From the NCBI GenBank assembly GCA_965215945.1, contig CBDCFC010000004.1:1-64000 (forward strand): 64,000 nucleotides of DNA, read 5' to 3'. The position numbers were made by a program, and so were the translations under genes. The DNA comes from JAHEKD01 sp965215945 (lineage in GTDB: Bacteria > Pseudomonadota > Gammaproteobacteria > Arenicellales > JAHEKD01). This document shows positions 52,969 through 62,053 of the stretch, in pieces. Position 1 is the first letter of the stretch, and every line of letters begins with the position of its first letter. The notes under the pieces were generated by a model. It saw only the letters and a program-made list of their open reading frames with translations, did not search any database and was not told the DNA's origin.

Positions 52969-53507
52969 TGGAGTTTATTGACCATTTGTTCGGCATGATC
53001 CTGGTGGCCTTTGAATATGGTTAAACCTGTTTCCAACAACGCTTTAACCTCTGCATTTTCAATGTTGGGAATGAACGCATTCTCGACTAAATCATTGACT
53101 GCTTTGTGATAAGCAAGCTCATTTTCAGCATATTTTTTGTCAAACTCAACGCCACGCAGTTGTGAAAGCTCATTAATCATCTCTTCCGCACCCTGTTCAA
53201 GTGACTGGCTCAAGAAGTTATCTTCAGGAGCTGCATTTAGTTTTTCAAGCAAGGCCAAGGCCTGCTCATTAACAGCCGTATGATCGCGAATCATGGTGTT
53301 TGCAAACGCATGAATATCCGGATTGGTGGATAACGCCAAGGCAAGGTGCGCATAACGGATATCGATATTATCCGCCGTGTAGGCGACATGGGCGATTTCT
53401 AAATCATTTAAGTCAGCCGGTTCCTGAGCATTGGCCGATAACAAGCTCAAGGCTCCAACGAGTATTAAGAACAAGGTTTTGGCGGGTGAAAAGGATATAA
53501 ATTTCAT
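52965..53507 (-). CDS. DUF4142-domain periplasmic protein
   Basis: About 180 residues from ATG 53507 (GGAGAC upstream; an ATG at 53549 is farther and lacks a site). Signal peptide ends around SANAQ. The four-helix DUF4142 core contains AHVAYTADNIDIRYAHLALA, FANTMIRDHTAVNEQALALL, LRGVEFDKKYAENELAYHKAV and a His-rich end GHQDHAEQM. These proteins are ferritin-like helical bundles, sometimes metal-associated. Paired with a cupredoxin here. Confidence 0.85.
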   Translation of the reverse strand: MKFISFSPAKTLFLILVGALSLLSANAQEPADLNDLEIAHVAYTADNIDIRYAHLALALSTNPDIHAFANTMIRDHTAVNEQALALLEKLNAAPEDNFLSQSLEQGAEEMINELSQLRGVEFDKKYAENELAYHKAVNDLVENAFIPNIENAEVKALLETGLTIFKGHQDHAEQMVNKLQ

Positions 53508-53676
53508 GATTGTCTCCAAAATATTGTTGATAGTGAGTAAATGAATCACTAAAGACTCAAATCACAAAACCATTGTTATACAAATATTTAGTGTTATTAA
53601 TGATTGAAAACACATATTTCTTGATCAATCGTACATTTTTAAGGGTTAAAAAAGTTTTTAGTGTTAGACTTTATCT

Positions 53677-54630
53677 ATGGATTTATTAAGCGAGATACTG
53701 GCACATCTTAAATTCTCAGGAACACTTTATTTCCGTACCTCATTCACCTCTCCATGGAGTGTGCGTGTGCCTTCGTTTGAGCAGGTTTCACGATTCCACT
53801 ACGCCCATCGAGGTCGTTGTTTAGTCAGAGTCAATCCAGATGAACCGCCTGTCTTACTCAACCAGGGTGACTTGATCATCATCACTCGTGGTGCCGGACA
53901 TACGCTTTATTGTGATCCGACTACAGAGAAATTAGCCGTTCAGCTCGATACTGTCGTTGAAGAATCGGGGTTTACTGGTAAAGGCGTACTGGTATATGGC
54001 GAGCCTGGAACTCATCATGAAACTCAACTGATTTGCGGCCATTTCGCTTTCGATACTGAGGCCAGACATCCCTTAATTGAAGGATTACCGAGTTACATTC
54101 ACATTCAAGATTATGGACAAACTGCCGGTACCTGGATGCAAAACACGCTGACACTGATTGGTGAAGAAGCCGGCCAGCAAAACCTGGGAAGTAATTTAAT
54201 TGCCGAGAAACTTTCCGAGATTATTTACGCTCAGGCTATTCGAACATATTTATCTTCAAATCAGGGTGCGAGCAGCAATTTGGCTGGCTTTACTGACCCT
54301 GCTATCGCCAAAGCTTTACATGCGGTCCATGAATCGCCACAAAAACCGTGGACATTAGAGTCCTTGTCGGCTATTGCTGGTGTTTCAAGAACATTATTAT
54401 CAACCAAATTCAACACCTGCCTGGCAACGACTCCAATGGGTTATGTTACTCAGTGGCGAATGTTATTGGCTAGACAAAAGCTGGTTGAATCAAGCCAGCC
54501 CATCATCGATATCGCTGAAGCGGTCGGTTATCAATCAGAAGCAGCCTTTGGTCGTGTGTTTAAGCGAAGTTTCGAAACCGCACCGGCAACATACCGAAAA
54601 CAACAACGTCACAAACAACAGTCACTCTAG
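53677..54630 (+). CDS. AraC-family regulator with N-terminal cupin
   Basis: A 317-residue regulator. The N-terminal cupin-like sensing domain (residues ~15-180) has FHYAHRGRCLVRVN and LNQGDLIIITRGAGHTL. The C-terminal AraC pair of HTHs starts WTLESLSAIAGVSRTLLSTKF and continues PIIDIAEAVGYQSEAAFGRVFKR. It would respond to a small molecule; target genes not apparent. It stands between the cupredoxin pair and the PII-like gene. Confidence 0.88.
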   Translation: MDLLSEILAHLKFSGTLYFRTSFTSPWSVRVPSFEQVSRFHYAHRGRCLVRVNPDEPPVLLNQGDLIIITRGAGHTLYCDPTTEKLAVQLDTVVEESGFTGKGVLVYGEPGTHHETQLICGHFAFDTEARHPLIEGLPSYIHIQDYGQTAGTWMQNTLTLIGEEAGQQNLGSNLIAEKLSEIIYAQAIRTYLSSNQGASSNLAGFTDPAIAKALHAVHESPQKPWTLESLSAIAGVSRTLLSTKFNTCLATTPMGYVTQWRMLLARQKLVESSQPIIDIAEAVGYQSEAAFGRVFKRSFETAPATYRKQQRHKQQSL

Positions 54631-54660
54631 TTCCTTTGGGGTTTGTTACGTTAAAGGCCT

Positions 54661-55149
54661 TTACTCTCTTAATTCGAAACCAAATTTGACCTTTTCCGGC
54701 ATTCCGCGTCCATCGTTCCACCAGCGGTTGGGATTGTCACTATTCGGATCGTATTTTGAACGACTCGCCCATTCTTCACGAATATAAATGACTGGCTGTT
54801 CGTAATGATGCGCATGGATGATAGCGTTCATGACTTTTTCAAGGATTTCATCATCACGTTCGATTGAGATCGTTAACATAGCCATTGGATAGGTTTCTGT
54901 GCCTCCAGCTTGAAAACCTTCGACATGAGTCGTGGTGGTAGAGTTTTCCTCTGGTTGAGCAGTCTCAGCACCAACCGCTGAAATAGTAGCATTGCGCCTG
55001 TAGCGACCATATTTTAAAGGATGGACTGCCGTTATTGCATCCAATATTCGATCACCATCGTCTGGACGGATTTGAATTTCAATCCTGAAGACCGGAACCA
55101 GGTGACCCGATTTTGCTTTATAACTATCCAATACGCTCATCAGTCTCAC
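54661..55149 (-). CDS. PII-like (NIF3-insert-type) small protein A
   Basis: A 162-residue protein. VPVFRIEIQIRPDDGDRILDAITAVHPLKYGRYRRNATIS and later YPMAMLTISIERDDEILEKVMNAIIHAHHYEQPVIYIRE have the pattern of the PII/CutA-like insertion domain of NIF3/YqfO proteins, here as a stand-alone protein. The end reads NRWWNDG. It is a distant paralogue of the gene at 58867. Its promoter carries a palindrome nearly identical to the one at the WYL regulator, so both are probably controlled together. Confidence 0.68.
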   Translation of the reverse strand: MRLMSVLDSYKAKSGHLVPVFRIEIQIRPDDGDRILDAITAVHPLKYGRYRRNATISAVGAETAQPEENSTTTTHVEGFQAGGTETYPMAMLTISIERDDEILEKVMNAIIHAHHYEQPVIYIREEWASRSKYDPNSDNPNRWWNDGRGMPEKVKFGFELRE

Positions 55150-55189
55150 TCATTCAAAAAATATTTTCGGAATTTAAGTATATATGACC

Positions 55190-55215
55190 ACTACTGACAG
55201 CATATCGTCAGTAGT
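55190..55215. promoter_or_regulatory. WYL-regulon operator upstream of PII-like gene A
   Basis: ACTACTGAC-AGCATATC-GTCAGTAGT, a 9-bp-arm inverted repeat 41 bases upstream of the gene start. It matches the operator at 59364-59395 in all but one base across its core. Confidence 0.78.
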
Positions 55216-55288
55216 CGATTGTTGTATACCTATATGATGATCAAAATAATCAATCAGATGCAAAATGCCTAGATCAGGCAGATTGATA

Positions 55289-56116
55289 TCACTCGTGTTT
55301 GTCCCTGACAACTGTCACTCGATGCATACGTCGGTAATGAGGCAGATAGTCCGCCACTGCATAATGCATGGTACAACGATTATCCCACATCGCTACTGTG
55401 CCCTTGTTCCAGCGATAACGGACTTGATATTCAGGTTGATTTTGATGTTCGAATAAATACTTCATCAAACGATCACTTTCGGTCCACTGCATGCCAGCAA
55501 TATAACGGGTAAAAGACGGGTTTACGTATAAATAAGGTCTTTGGGTAATGGGATGATGCTTGATAACTGGATGTACAGCACAACCCAGTTTAACCATGGC
55601 TTCATTTAACGCCGATTCGGGATTGGTATTGGCCAGATAAGTATTACGAAAATCACCCATATCGTGCACTGCAGATTTATCGGCAAAAAATGATTTCATT
55701 TCGTCAGGTAAATCATTATATGCCTGGTATAAATTTGACCACAGTGTATCTCCTCCAGCCGTTGGCACTTCAACCGCGTACAAAATCGAAGCAAACGGCG
55801 GATCAGGCTTGAAGGTTAAGTCAGTATGCCAATCATTGGTATCTGGTGGCCGGTCGGCATCGTTTTCTAATAGAGTGACCTGGCCTTTATCATCCGCATG
55901 CGGGTAGATCGGATGCGGATGATCGAGCTCGCCGAACTGGCTAGCGAATTGGACTTGTTGCTGTGGCGTTAACGATTGTCCTGGAAAAAAGATAACTACA
56001 TGATCCAGCAAAGCCTGATATATCTGGTCGACTAAAGACGGGACAGACTCCGAGGATAAATCAACATCGTAGATTTCAGCTCCAATCGTAGGGGTTAAGG
56101 GTTTAATTCTCATCAC
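55289..56116 (-). CDS. TauD/TfdA-family dioxygenase
   Basis: A 275-residue Fe(II)/2-oxoglutarate dioxygenase. The iron site is His97-x-Asp99 in NDWHTDLTF, with the third ligand His in RRMHRVTVVRD near the C-terminus, where Arg for 2-oxoglutarate also lies. Further marks: VIFFPGQSLTPQQQVQFASQFG and AGGDTLWSNLYQAYNDLP. It oxidises an unknown substrate, often a sulfonate or aryloxyacid in this family. It faces the same way as the PII-like gene but is separated from it by a promoter. Confidence 0.9.
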   Translation of the reverse strand: MMRIKPLTPTIGAEIYDVDLSSESVPSLVDQIYQALLDHVVIFFPGQSLTPQQQVQFASQFGELDHPHPIYPHADDKGQVTLLENDADRPPDTNDWHTDLTFKPDPPFASILYAVEVPTAGGDTLWSNLYQAYNDLPDEMKSFFADKSAVHDMGDFRNTYLANTNPESALNEAMVKLGCAVHPVIKHHPITQRPYLYVNPSFTRYIAGMQWTESDRLMKYLFEHQNQPEYQVRYRWNKGTVAMWDNRCTMHYAVADYLPHYRRMHRVTVVRDKHE

Positions 56117-56174
56117 AACTTCACCGCAGTAATTAATGAATGCAAGGTTTGTTCAAAATATAAAAGAAAAACTC

Positions 56175-56684
56175 TCATTCTTTCAACCATGAGGCATAAC
56201 GCACATTATCGTTTTTATGTTCATCATAAATCCAGACCATACGATCGACAAACCAAACTTTAGGTAAAATCATCAATAAAAGGCCGGAAACTGTAGCCCA
56301 GAAGTCATAGTTGCTTAACCCGTATATCAAGGGAACAATTCCCAATGCGGATAATATTGAGAGTGTATAAACTATTTTTAGGTGGTGGCTTGCGATGCCA
56401 GTTTTCCTTTTTTCCAGGAAAATCCGTTCTCCAAAAGTTCCTTTCGAAGCCCAGTTATTGGTTTGCAAAGGTGGTGGAAAAGCTCTGGGATTATACCAAG
56501 TCCATAATAATGCCAGGATTAATGGTATTAGCGCATACCAACCCAGCCAAAAACGACTCCATATTGCTAAAACAATTAAGGGCAAGCAGGTAAAACGGGT
56601 CCAGACACTCCAAGGATTTGCGTGCCGACTCCAACTCTCCTCAGACATGCTCATCAACTTTTCGGATGCTTTAAATATATCCAC
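56175..56684 (-). CDS. DUF6653-family membrane protein
   Basis: A 169-residue inner-membrane protein with about four hydrophobic segments. SEESWSRHANPWSVWTRFT at the front and FPPPLQTNNWASKGTFGERIFL in the middle are the family signature. Function unknown. It begins at the same base where the PPOX-type gene ends, so translation may be coupled. Confidence 0.75.
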   Translation of the reverse strand: MDIFKASEKLMSMSEESWSRHANPWSVWTRFTCLPLIVLAIWSRFWLGWYALIPLILALLWTWYNPRAFPPPLQTNNWASKGTFGERIFLEKRKTGIASHHLKIVYTLSILSALGIVPLIYGLSNYDFWATVSGLLLMILPKVWFVDRMVWIYDEHKNDNVRYASWLKE

Positions 56685-57289
56685 TACAGATCTGCCTGAT
56701 ATCGCTTTACCATATCTTCTTGCGATTCAATTTTGTCATCTACACCCAGTTGATCATTAAGCATTTGCCCTATAGTCGGGAAGTCCTCGCGATTGATTTG
56801 AGACTCTGGCGACCAGAGTCCGGATCGCATCAAGGCCTTGGCACAATGCAAAAAAACTTCCTCTATTTGGATCTTGATACAAACTTTAGGCGGATTTCGT
56901 TCTTCTACAAACATGGCTAAATACTGCTGATCAATAGTAATGCTGGCAGTTCCGTTAATTCTTAAGGTTTCATCCACACCAGGAATTAAGAATAAAGTGC
57001 CGATCTGGCCGGTTTCAATAATATTGGTCAATCCGTCTAAGCGATTGTTACCTTTGGAATCAGGAATCAAGATTTCATTATCGTTTAATACTTGAACAAA
57101 TCCCTGTGCACCCCCTTTGGGTGATACATCAACACCGCCATCTTTACCAAACGTTGAAATCACAACAAAAGGCGAGTGATTAATAAAATTTATCGAGTGC
57201 TTTTCTAACTGCCTGAGTTGTTTGTCAACTGATCGTCCCTTGGCAAAGCCATAAAGTTCCCGGAGTTTATTTGTAGTGTTTATTTCCAT
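56684..57289 (-). CDS. Pyridoxamine-phosphate-oxidase-fold (PPOX) FMN protein
   Basis: A 201-residue split-barrel flavoprotein of the MSMEG_1061-type subfamily: FINHSPFVVISTFGKDGGVDVSPKGGAQGFV, LIPDSKGNNRLDGLTNIIETG and a C-terminal CAKALMRSGLW. It likely binds FMN or F420 and reduces a small substrate; the exact reaction is unknown. It shares a transcript with the DUF6653 gene downstream, judging by the one-base overlap. Confidence 0.85.
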   Translation of the reverse strand: MEINTTNKLRELYGFAKGRSVDKQLRQLEKHSINFINHSPFVVISTFGKDGGVDVSPKGGAQGFVQVLNDNEILIPDSKGNNRLDGLTNIIETGQIGTLFLIPGVDETLRINGTASITIDQQYLAMFVEERNPPKVCIKIQIEEVFLHCAKALMRSGLWSPESQINREDFPTIGQMLNDQLGVDDKIESQEDMVKRYQADL

Positions 57290-57357
57290 TGACTATCATA
57301 GCTGTTTAGTGAGAAAACAGTATGCCTATCTCTGGAATTTTTGGGAATAGTTTTACT

Positions 57358-58236
57358 TCAAGAATCTTTATTAAATAATTGCGAGCAAAAAACAGCCAGC
57401 AAAATAATACTGCCACCTACGATTGTATTTATCCCCGGCATCTCCGAAAACAATAACCAGGCTAACAAAATTGCAAGCGGTGCTTCCAGTGTGCTGATCA
57501 GGGCAGTCTCCGATGAAGGCAGATAACGTGCGCCTAATACCAAGGTCACTGAAGCAATCGCAAAAATCAATCCAAATGACGCCATGATTGGAATTTCATT
57601 GACGGGTGCAGACAAAGGATCACCAAAATACAAGGCCGCTGGAAGCAGGAAAACACAAGACAATGTCATCGGCCCAGGACCTGGCGTATCTGGATAACGT
57701 CTGTAAATCACTAAAATTGTGGCCATTAAAATTGTCATCCATACCGCCATTAGGTCGCCTTTAATATTAACGCCTCTAATTGAGCTGCCTACGATTAGGC
57801 CCACACCTACCAAAGCGGCCAAACTTGCAATCATTACAACTAGCGAAGGCCGCTCATTCATACACATCCATGCAATTAAAGCCGCAACAAAAGGGGCTGC
57901 TGCATAAATTAATGAAACATTGGCGATAGTCGTTAACTTAAATGAAGTAATAAATGAAGCACTAGCAACAGAACTGATCGCGGCCACTGCAAGTCCAACT
58001 TTTCCTAATTCAAGCAGCTCCGACTTCAGCGTTCCCTTCAGAACAATATAAATAAAGGTAAACCCGGATGCGAATAGCCCTCGCCAGAAAATCACTGACC
58101 AGGCATCGGCTGACACACCTTTGGTAAACAAGCCCGCAGTGCTGAAAACAATCGCTGAAATCAGAACCAGAATTAAACCAGTTAGTCGGGTTGCTGGATT
58201 TTTCAATGCTTGTATTTTCGTGGAAGTTGAGATCAA
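57358..58236 (-). CDS. EamA/DMT-family transporter
   Basis: A 292-residue permease with ten hydrophobic segments. Marks: ISAIVFSTAGLFTKGVSADAW at helix 1 and ALISTLEAPLAILLAWLLFSEMP near the end of the second EamA repeat. It probably exports a small metabolite. The nearest upstream gene on the same strand is the VOC gene (34 bases), suggesting one transcript. Confidence 0.87.
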   Translation of the reverse strand: MISTSTKIQALKNPATRLTGLILVLISAIVFSTAGLFTKGVSADAWSVIFWRGLFASGFTFIYIVLKGTLKSELLELGKVGLAVAAISSVASASFITSFKLTTIANVSLIYAAAPFVAALIAWMCMNERPSLVVMIASLAALVGVGLIVGSSIRGVNIKGDLMAVWMTILMATILVIYRRYPDTPGPGPMTLSCVFLLPAALYFGDPLSAPVNEIPIMASFGLIFAIASVTLVLGARYLPSSETALISTLEAPLAILLAWLLFSEMPGINTIVGGSIILLAVFCSQLFNKDS

Positions 58237-58269
58237 TCGATGTTCAATCCTTTTTCCAATCGCCCGTCT

Positions 58270-58662
58270 TTATTCCTTTGAATAGCAAACCGCCTGTAGT
58301 TTATTGCCGTCCGGATCACGTACATAGGCAGCGTAGTAGTTCGATCCATAATGTGGCCTTGGTCCGGGTTTCCCTTCGCACATTCCTCCAAACTTCAATG
58401 CCTGTTTGTGGAAATCATGTACTTGGCTTCGACTATCCGCAATTATCGCGATATGTGTTCCATTTCCCCAAGTGGCAGGCCTACCATCTTCAGGTGGGTA
58501 AATATAAATTATCGGCAGTTTCCCCTCTTTTTCATAGGCCAATGGCTTTTCGGGAGGTTTAGGTAAACGTGAAAAACCAAGGGCTCCGAGTACAGCGTCA
58601 TAAAACTCGGCAGACCGTTCTTTGTTGTTTGTTCCCAATGTAATATGACTGATTATAGACAT
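58270..58662 (-). CDS. VOC-family (glyoxalase-like) protein
   Basis: A 130-residue vicinal-oxygen-chelate protein. SIISHITLGTNNKERSAEFYDAVLGALGF is the first module and YAAYVRDPDGNKLQAVCY the second. Metal ligands are likely His in SHITLG and THIAII and Glu/Gln in the last strand. It resembles glyoxalase- or bleomycin-resistance-type proteins; activity unknown. A partly conserved copy of the WYL operator lies about 100 bases upstream. Confidence 0.87.
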   Translation of the reverse strand: MSIISHITLGTNNKERSAEFYDAVLGALGFSRLPKPPEKPLAYEKEGKLPIIYIYPPEDGRPATWGNGTHIAIIADSRSQVHDFHKQALKFGGMCEGKPGPRPHYGSNYYAAYVRDPDGNKLQAVCYSKE

Positions 58663-58756
58663 AATCGATTTTCCTTAAAAAATTAAAAGTAAAAATTGCT
58701 GACACATAGTATTTTTGATTGCTGTTGTCGAAGACAAGTTTAAATATGATATTAGT

Positions 58757-58785
58757 ATATATTTCAGACGGCATATCAGTAGTAT
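58757..58785. promoter_or_regulatory. Degenerate WYL-type operator upstream of the VOC gene
   Basis: TTTCAGACGGCATATCAGTAGTATT keeps the GCATAT centre and right arm CAGTAGT of the operator at 59364 but lacks two bases and has a weakened left arm. Low confidence. Confidence 0.35.
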
Positions 58786-58866
58786 TCAATCTCCCCGGGC
58801 TAAGGCACAGGGGGGTCGCAATAAAGCAGGTAGTGAGAACACTTACCTTTTCATACTACTAACCTT

Positions 58867-59325
58867 CTAGTCCTGTTTCCAATCACCCGATGTATTCCAC
58901 CACCGATGTGGATTAGCGGAATCATCAATGCCTTTGGTTTCTGAACGCAGTACAGCTTCCACACAAATTGGTGGCTCGTAGTAACTATGGACAGCATAAA
59001 TTGCTTCAATTACAGCTGTTAGTTGCTCCCGATCCTGTGGAATTACTACCTGCATTTGCTTGACCCCTGGTCGTTTACGGGTTTCATCTTCTGCGCCTGT
59101 AGGAGCACCTTCCATTGGGCGGTAAAATTCGAAGCCTTCTGGCATTAAATAGGCATTACGATCTGTTTTACCCTGCACCAGCGGAGCAAATTTGATGATC
59201 TCATCAAAAATTCGATCAACGTCTTCTGTTGGTGCGGCAAAAGTGACTTTCCAATGAGGGGTCAGTTTAAGTGAAGGAGTTTCAAATTCGCTTTCAAGCA
59301 AACTTAAGTCGATTTGTGTAGTCAT
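58867..59325 (-). CDS. PII-like (NIF3-insert-type) small protein B
   Basis: About 152 residues from ATG 59325 (a further ATG at 59355 is inside the operator region). The sequence has KVTFAAPTEDVDRIFDEIIKFAPLVQGKTDRNAY, then KQMQVVIPQDREQLTAVIEAIYAVHSYYEPPICVEAV, and ends PHRWWNTSG, paralleling the gene at 54661. It is divergent from the WYL regulator and shares its operator. Confidence 0.68.
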   Translation of the reverse strand: MTTQIDLSLLESEFETPSLKLTPHWKVTFAAPTEDVDRIFDEIIKFAPLVQGKTDRNAYLMPEGFEFYRPMEGAPTGAEDETRKRPGVKQMQVVIPQDREQLTAVIEAIYAVHSYYEPPICVEAVLRSETKGIDDSANPHRWWNTSGDWKQD

Positions 59326-59363
59326 GACTGATGCTTTTTTATGATGAAAAATCATTATAGATA

Positions 59364-59395
59364 AACACTACTGACAGCATATTGTCAGTAGTGTT
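59364..59395. promoter_or_regulatory. Perfect operator between PII-like gene B and WYL regulator
   Basis: AACACTACTGACA (59364-59376), GCATAT, TGTCAGTAGTGTT (59383-59395): a 13-bp-arm perfect inverted repeat in the middle of a divergent promoter. The same site occurs upstream of PII-like gene A. The WYL regulator beside it is the obvious candidate binder. Confidence 0.85.
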
Positions 59396-59429
59396 AGAGT
59401 ATGATCGAATTTTTAATTTAGCTTTAGTT

Positions 59430-60086
59430 ATGCGACGTACTGCTCGTTTATTCGAGATTATTCAGATCCTGCGCAGTGAAACCAGGCCGATTACGGCGGA
59501 AAAAATTGCTGAATTATTAGAGGTATCAACCCGCACGATTTACCGTGATATTGCGGCGTTACAAGCCATGCGTACACCCATTCACGGGGAAGCGGGCATT
59601 GGCTACATGATGCGCAGTGGCTATGATTTACCGCCATTAAACTTCAATACTGAAGAAATCGAAGCAATTGTGGTTGGCTTAAGTTTATTATCCCGTACCG
59701 GTGATAGCGGCTTGCTCAAAGCCGCCTCTCGAGTATCGACCAAAATCGATGATGTACGCGAATGCATGCAAAGCCTTCATGTCTCTGATTGGGGTGCGCA
59801 AACGCCAAAAACCATCGACATGAGTCTATTGCGGCAAGTCATACGCGAAGAACAGAAACTGCAAATCAACTATGTCGATGAGAATGATAATCAAACTGAA
59901 CGTTCAATCCTGCCTATTGCCATCGTCTATTATATTGAAGTCATCGTGCTCGTCACCTGGTGTGAATTACGCCGGGATTTTCGTCATTTTCGTGTTGATC
60001 GAATTATCGATTATGAATTGCCGGAGGAATTCTTCCTTGGACAGGGTGATACCCTGCGGCAGCAATGGCAATCGATTACTGAATAG
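59430..60086 (+). CDS. YafY-type HTH-WYL transcriptional regulator
   Basis: About 218 residues from ATG 59430, where the HTH begins (RRTARLFEIIQILRSETRPITAEKIAELLEVSTRTIYRDIAALQ). The C-terminal ligand domain is WYL-like (LQINYVDENDNQTERSILPIAIVYYIEVIVLVTWCELRRDFRHFRVDRI). WYL domains bind nucleotides or small ligands. It is divergent from PII-like gene B with a perfect palindrome between them and probably also controls PII-like gene A and perhaps the VOC gene. Confidence 0.92.
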   Translation: MRRTARLFEIIQILRSETRPITAEKIAELLEVSTRTIYRDIAALQAMRTPIHGEAGIGYMMRSGYDLPPLNFNTEEIEAIVVGLSLLSRTGDSGLLKAASRVSTKIDDVRECMQSLHVSDWGAQTPKTIDMSLLRQVIREEQKLQINYVDENDNQTERSILPIAIVYYIEVIVLVTWCELRRDFRHFRVDRIIDYELPEEFFLGQGDTLRQQWQSITE

Positions 60087-60170
60087 TTACCCCTAAAGTA
60101 TTAATACTCTGAATAATCAAAACAGTCAGATATTGTAGTCTAAATTTGATTTATTACAGAATTGTGTATA

Positions 60171-60190
60171 TATTGTGCAGTTGCACAATA
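60171..60190. promoter_or_regulatory. PhaR-type palindrome upstream of phaC
   Basis: TATTGTGCA-GT-TGCACAATA, a 9-bp-arm inverted repeat ending 15 bases before the phaC ATG. TGCA-centred sites are typical of PhaR repressors, and phaR lies two genes downstream. A half-site ATTGTGCA recurs at 63817-63824 upstream of phaB. Confidence 0.6.
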
Positions 60191-60205
60191 AATGGCTTTA
60201 TATGA

Positions 60206-62008
60206 ATGGCAGATAAAAAGCAAACTGAAATGAAGGATGATTTTGCTAAGAATATTGAGCAAATCACTCAGATGACGCAAAATGTCTTCAAGCAATTCAT
60301 GGAAAAGCAGCAATCAAACGGCAATTCCCTACCTTTTGACCCCATGAATCTCTACTCCACCTACATGGACGCCTGGTTTAACATCTGGAAGGAACCCAGC
60401 AAAGCTATTGGAGCACAGACTAAATATTATCAGGACGTGTTAAAACTGTGGCAAAACACCACAAAAAAGCTTTACGCCGGTGAAGATATTGAACCGGTTA
60501 TTGAAGCGGATAAAAGCGACAAACGTTTTCGCGATGATGACTGGGATTCCAATGTCATTTTCAATTACATCAAACAATCTTACTTATTAGCCTCACGCTG
60601 CATGATGGAAACTGTTGAAGGCGTTGATGATCTGGATGATAAAAACAAAAAGAAACTGCAGTTTTTCACCAAGCAAATTGTCGATACCTTATCGCCTACG
60701 AATTTCCCCCACACCAATCCGGCCGTATTAAGAGAGGCGATGGAATCAAAAGGCGAAAACCTGATGAAGGGCATGCAAAACTTCATCCGCGATATGGAAG
60801 AAGGTGATGGTCAGCTAAAAATTGCCATGACCGATACCAAGGCTTTTACCCTGGGTGAAAACGTCGCCACAACCCCGGGAAAAGTGGTTTATCAAAATGA
60901 TATGTACCAATTGGTGCAATACACGCCATCGACGTCAAAAGTATTTAAACGACCGCTTTTAGTAGTGCCGCCGTGGATCAACAAATTTTATATCATGGAT
61001 CTACAGCCCAAAAACTCGATGATCAAATGGCTGGTTGATCAGGGTCACAGCGTTTTTGTGATCTCCTGGGTGAATCCGGATGAGCGTTATGCAGACAAAA
61101 GCTTTGAACATTATATGACCGAAGGCGTGCTTGATGCACTCGATCAAGTGGAAAAAGCTACCGGAACCGATGAAATCAATGCTATCGGTTATTGTATTGG
61201 TGGCACTTTATTGACGGCCACGCTGGCTTATATGACAGCTAAAAATGATGATCGTATTAAAACCGCGACTTTTTTTACCGCCTTGATTGATTTTTCGAAG
61301 CCGGGTGATCTGGGCGTCTTTATTGACGAACAACAAATAGGATCGCTTGAAGAAAAGATGAGTAAAGACGGCTATCTGGAAGGCAAAAACATGTCGAATG
61401 CATTCAACATGCTGCGTTCCAATGATCTGATCTGGTCGTTTTATATCAATAATTACCTGCTCGGCAAAGACCCTATGGTGTTTGATCTTTTATACTGGAA
61501 TTCGGACAATACCCGCCTGCCGGCTGCTATGCATAGTTTTTACCTGCGTAATATGTATGTGGAGAATAAGTTTAAAGAGCCCGGTGGCATTGAATTGGCG
61601 GGTGTTCCTATCGATGTCAGCAAGATCAAGATTCCAAGTTACTTTATCTCGACCATTGAAGATCATATTGCGCCCTGGAAATCCACTTATGACGGCGCCA
61701 AATTGTTGTCAGGCCCGGTAAATTTTGTCTTGGGCGGTTCGGGTCATATTGCCGGAATAATTAATCCACCGGAGGCAAAAAAATATTGTTACTGGACCAA
61801 AAAATCATCCTCAAGAAGGAAAAAATTGCCGGCTGATGCGCAAACCTGGTTCGAAGAAACTGAACAACATGAAGGATCTTGGTGGCCTCACTGGCAGTCT
61901 TGGGTGAGTGGGCACGATAAACGTAAAGTCAACGCTCGCCAGCCAGGCAAAGGCAAGTTAAAAGCAATTGAAGACGCCCCGGGCAGTTACGTGGCAAAGC
62001 GATTGTAA
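60206..62008 (+). CDS. phaC: Class I polyhydroxyalkanoate synthase
   Basis: A 600-residue PHA synthase. The N-terminal ~180 residues form the helical domain; the alpha/beta-hydrolase core has the lipase-like box with Cys330 in AIGYCIGGTLL, Asp486 in STIEDHIAPW and His514 in GGSGHIAGI. Size and the motif PPWINKFYIMDLQPKNS fit class I. It polymerises 3-hydroxyacyl-CoA at granules. phaA follows 45 bases later. No Shine-Dalgarno is clear at ATG 60206. Confidence 0.96.
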   Translation: MADKKQTEMKDDFAKNIEQITQMTQNVFKQFMEKQQSNGNSLPFDPMNLYSTYMDAWFNIWKEPSKAIGAQTKYYQDVLKLWQNTTKKLYAGEDIEPVIEADKSDKRFRDDDWDSNVIFNYIKQSYLLASRCMMETVEGVDDLDDKNKKKLQFFTKQIVDTLSPTNFPHTNPAVLREAMESKGENLMKGMQNFIRDMEEGDGQLKIAMTDTKAFTLGENVATTPGKVVYQNDMYQLVQYTPSTSKVFKRPLLVVPPWINKFYIMDLQPKNSMIKWLVDQGHSVFVISWVNPDERYADKSFEHYMTEGVLDALDQVEKATGTDEINAIGYCIGGTLLTATLAYMTAKNDDRIKTATFFTALIDFSKPGDLGVFIDEQQIGSLEEKMSKDGYLEGKNMSNAFNMLRSNDLIWSFYINNYLLGKDPMVFDLLYWNSDNTRLPAAMHSFYLRNMYVENKFKEPGGIELAGVPIDVSKIKIPSYFISTIEDHIAPWKSTYDGAKLLSGPVNFVLGGSGHIAGIINPPEAKKYCYWTKKSSSRRKKLPADAQTWFEETEQHEGSWWPHWQSWVSGHDKRKVNARQPGKGKLKAIEDAPGSYVAKRL

Positions 62009-62053
62009 GCATAAACCATCGAAATTAATCAGAAATAAAAGGAGATATTAATC

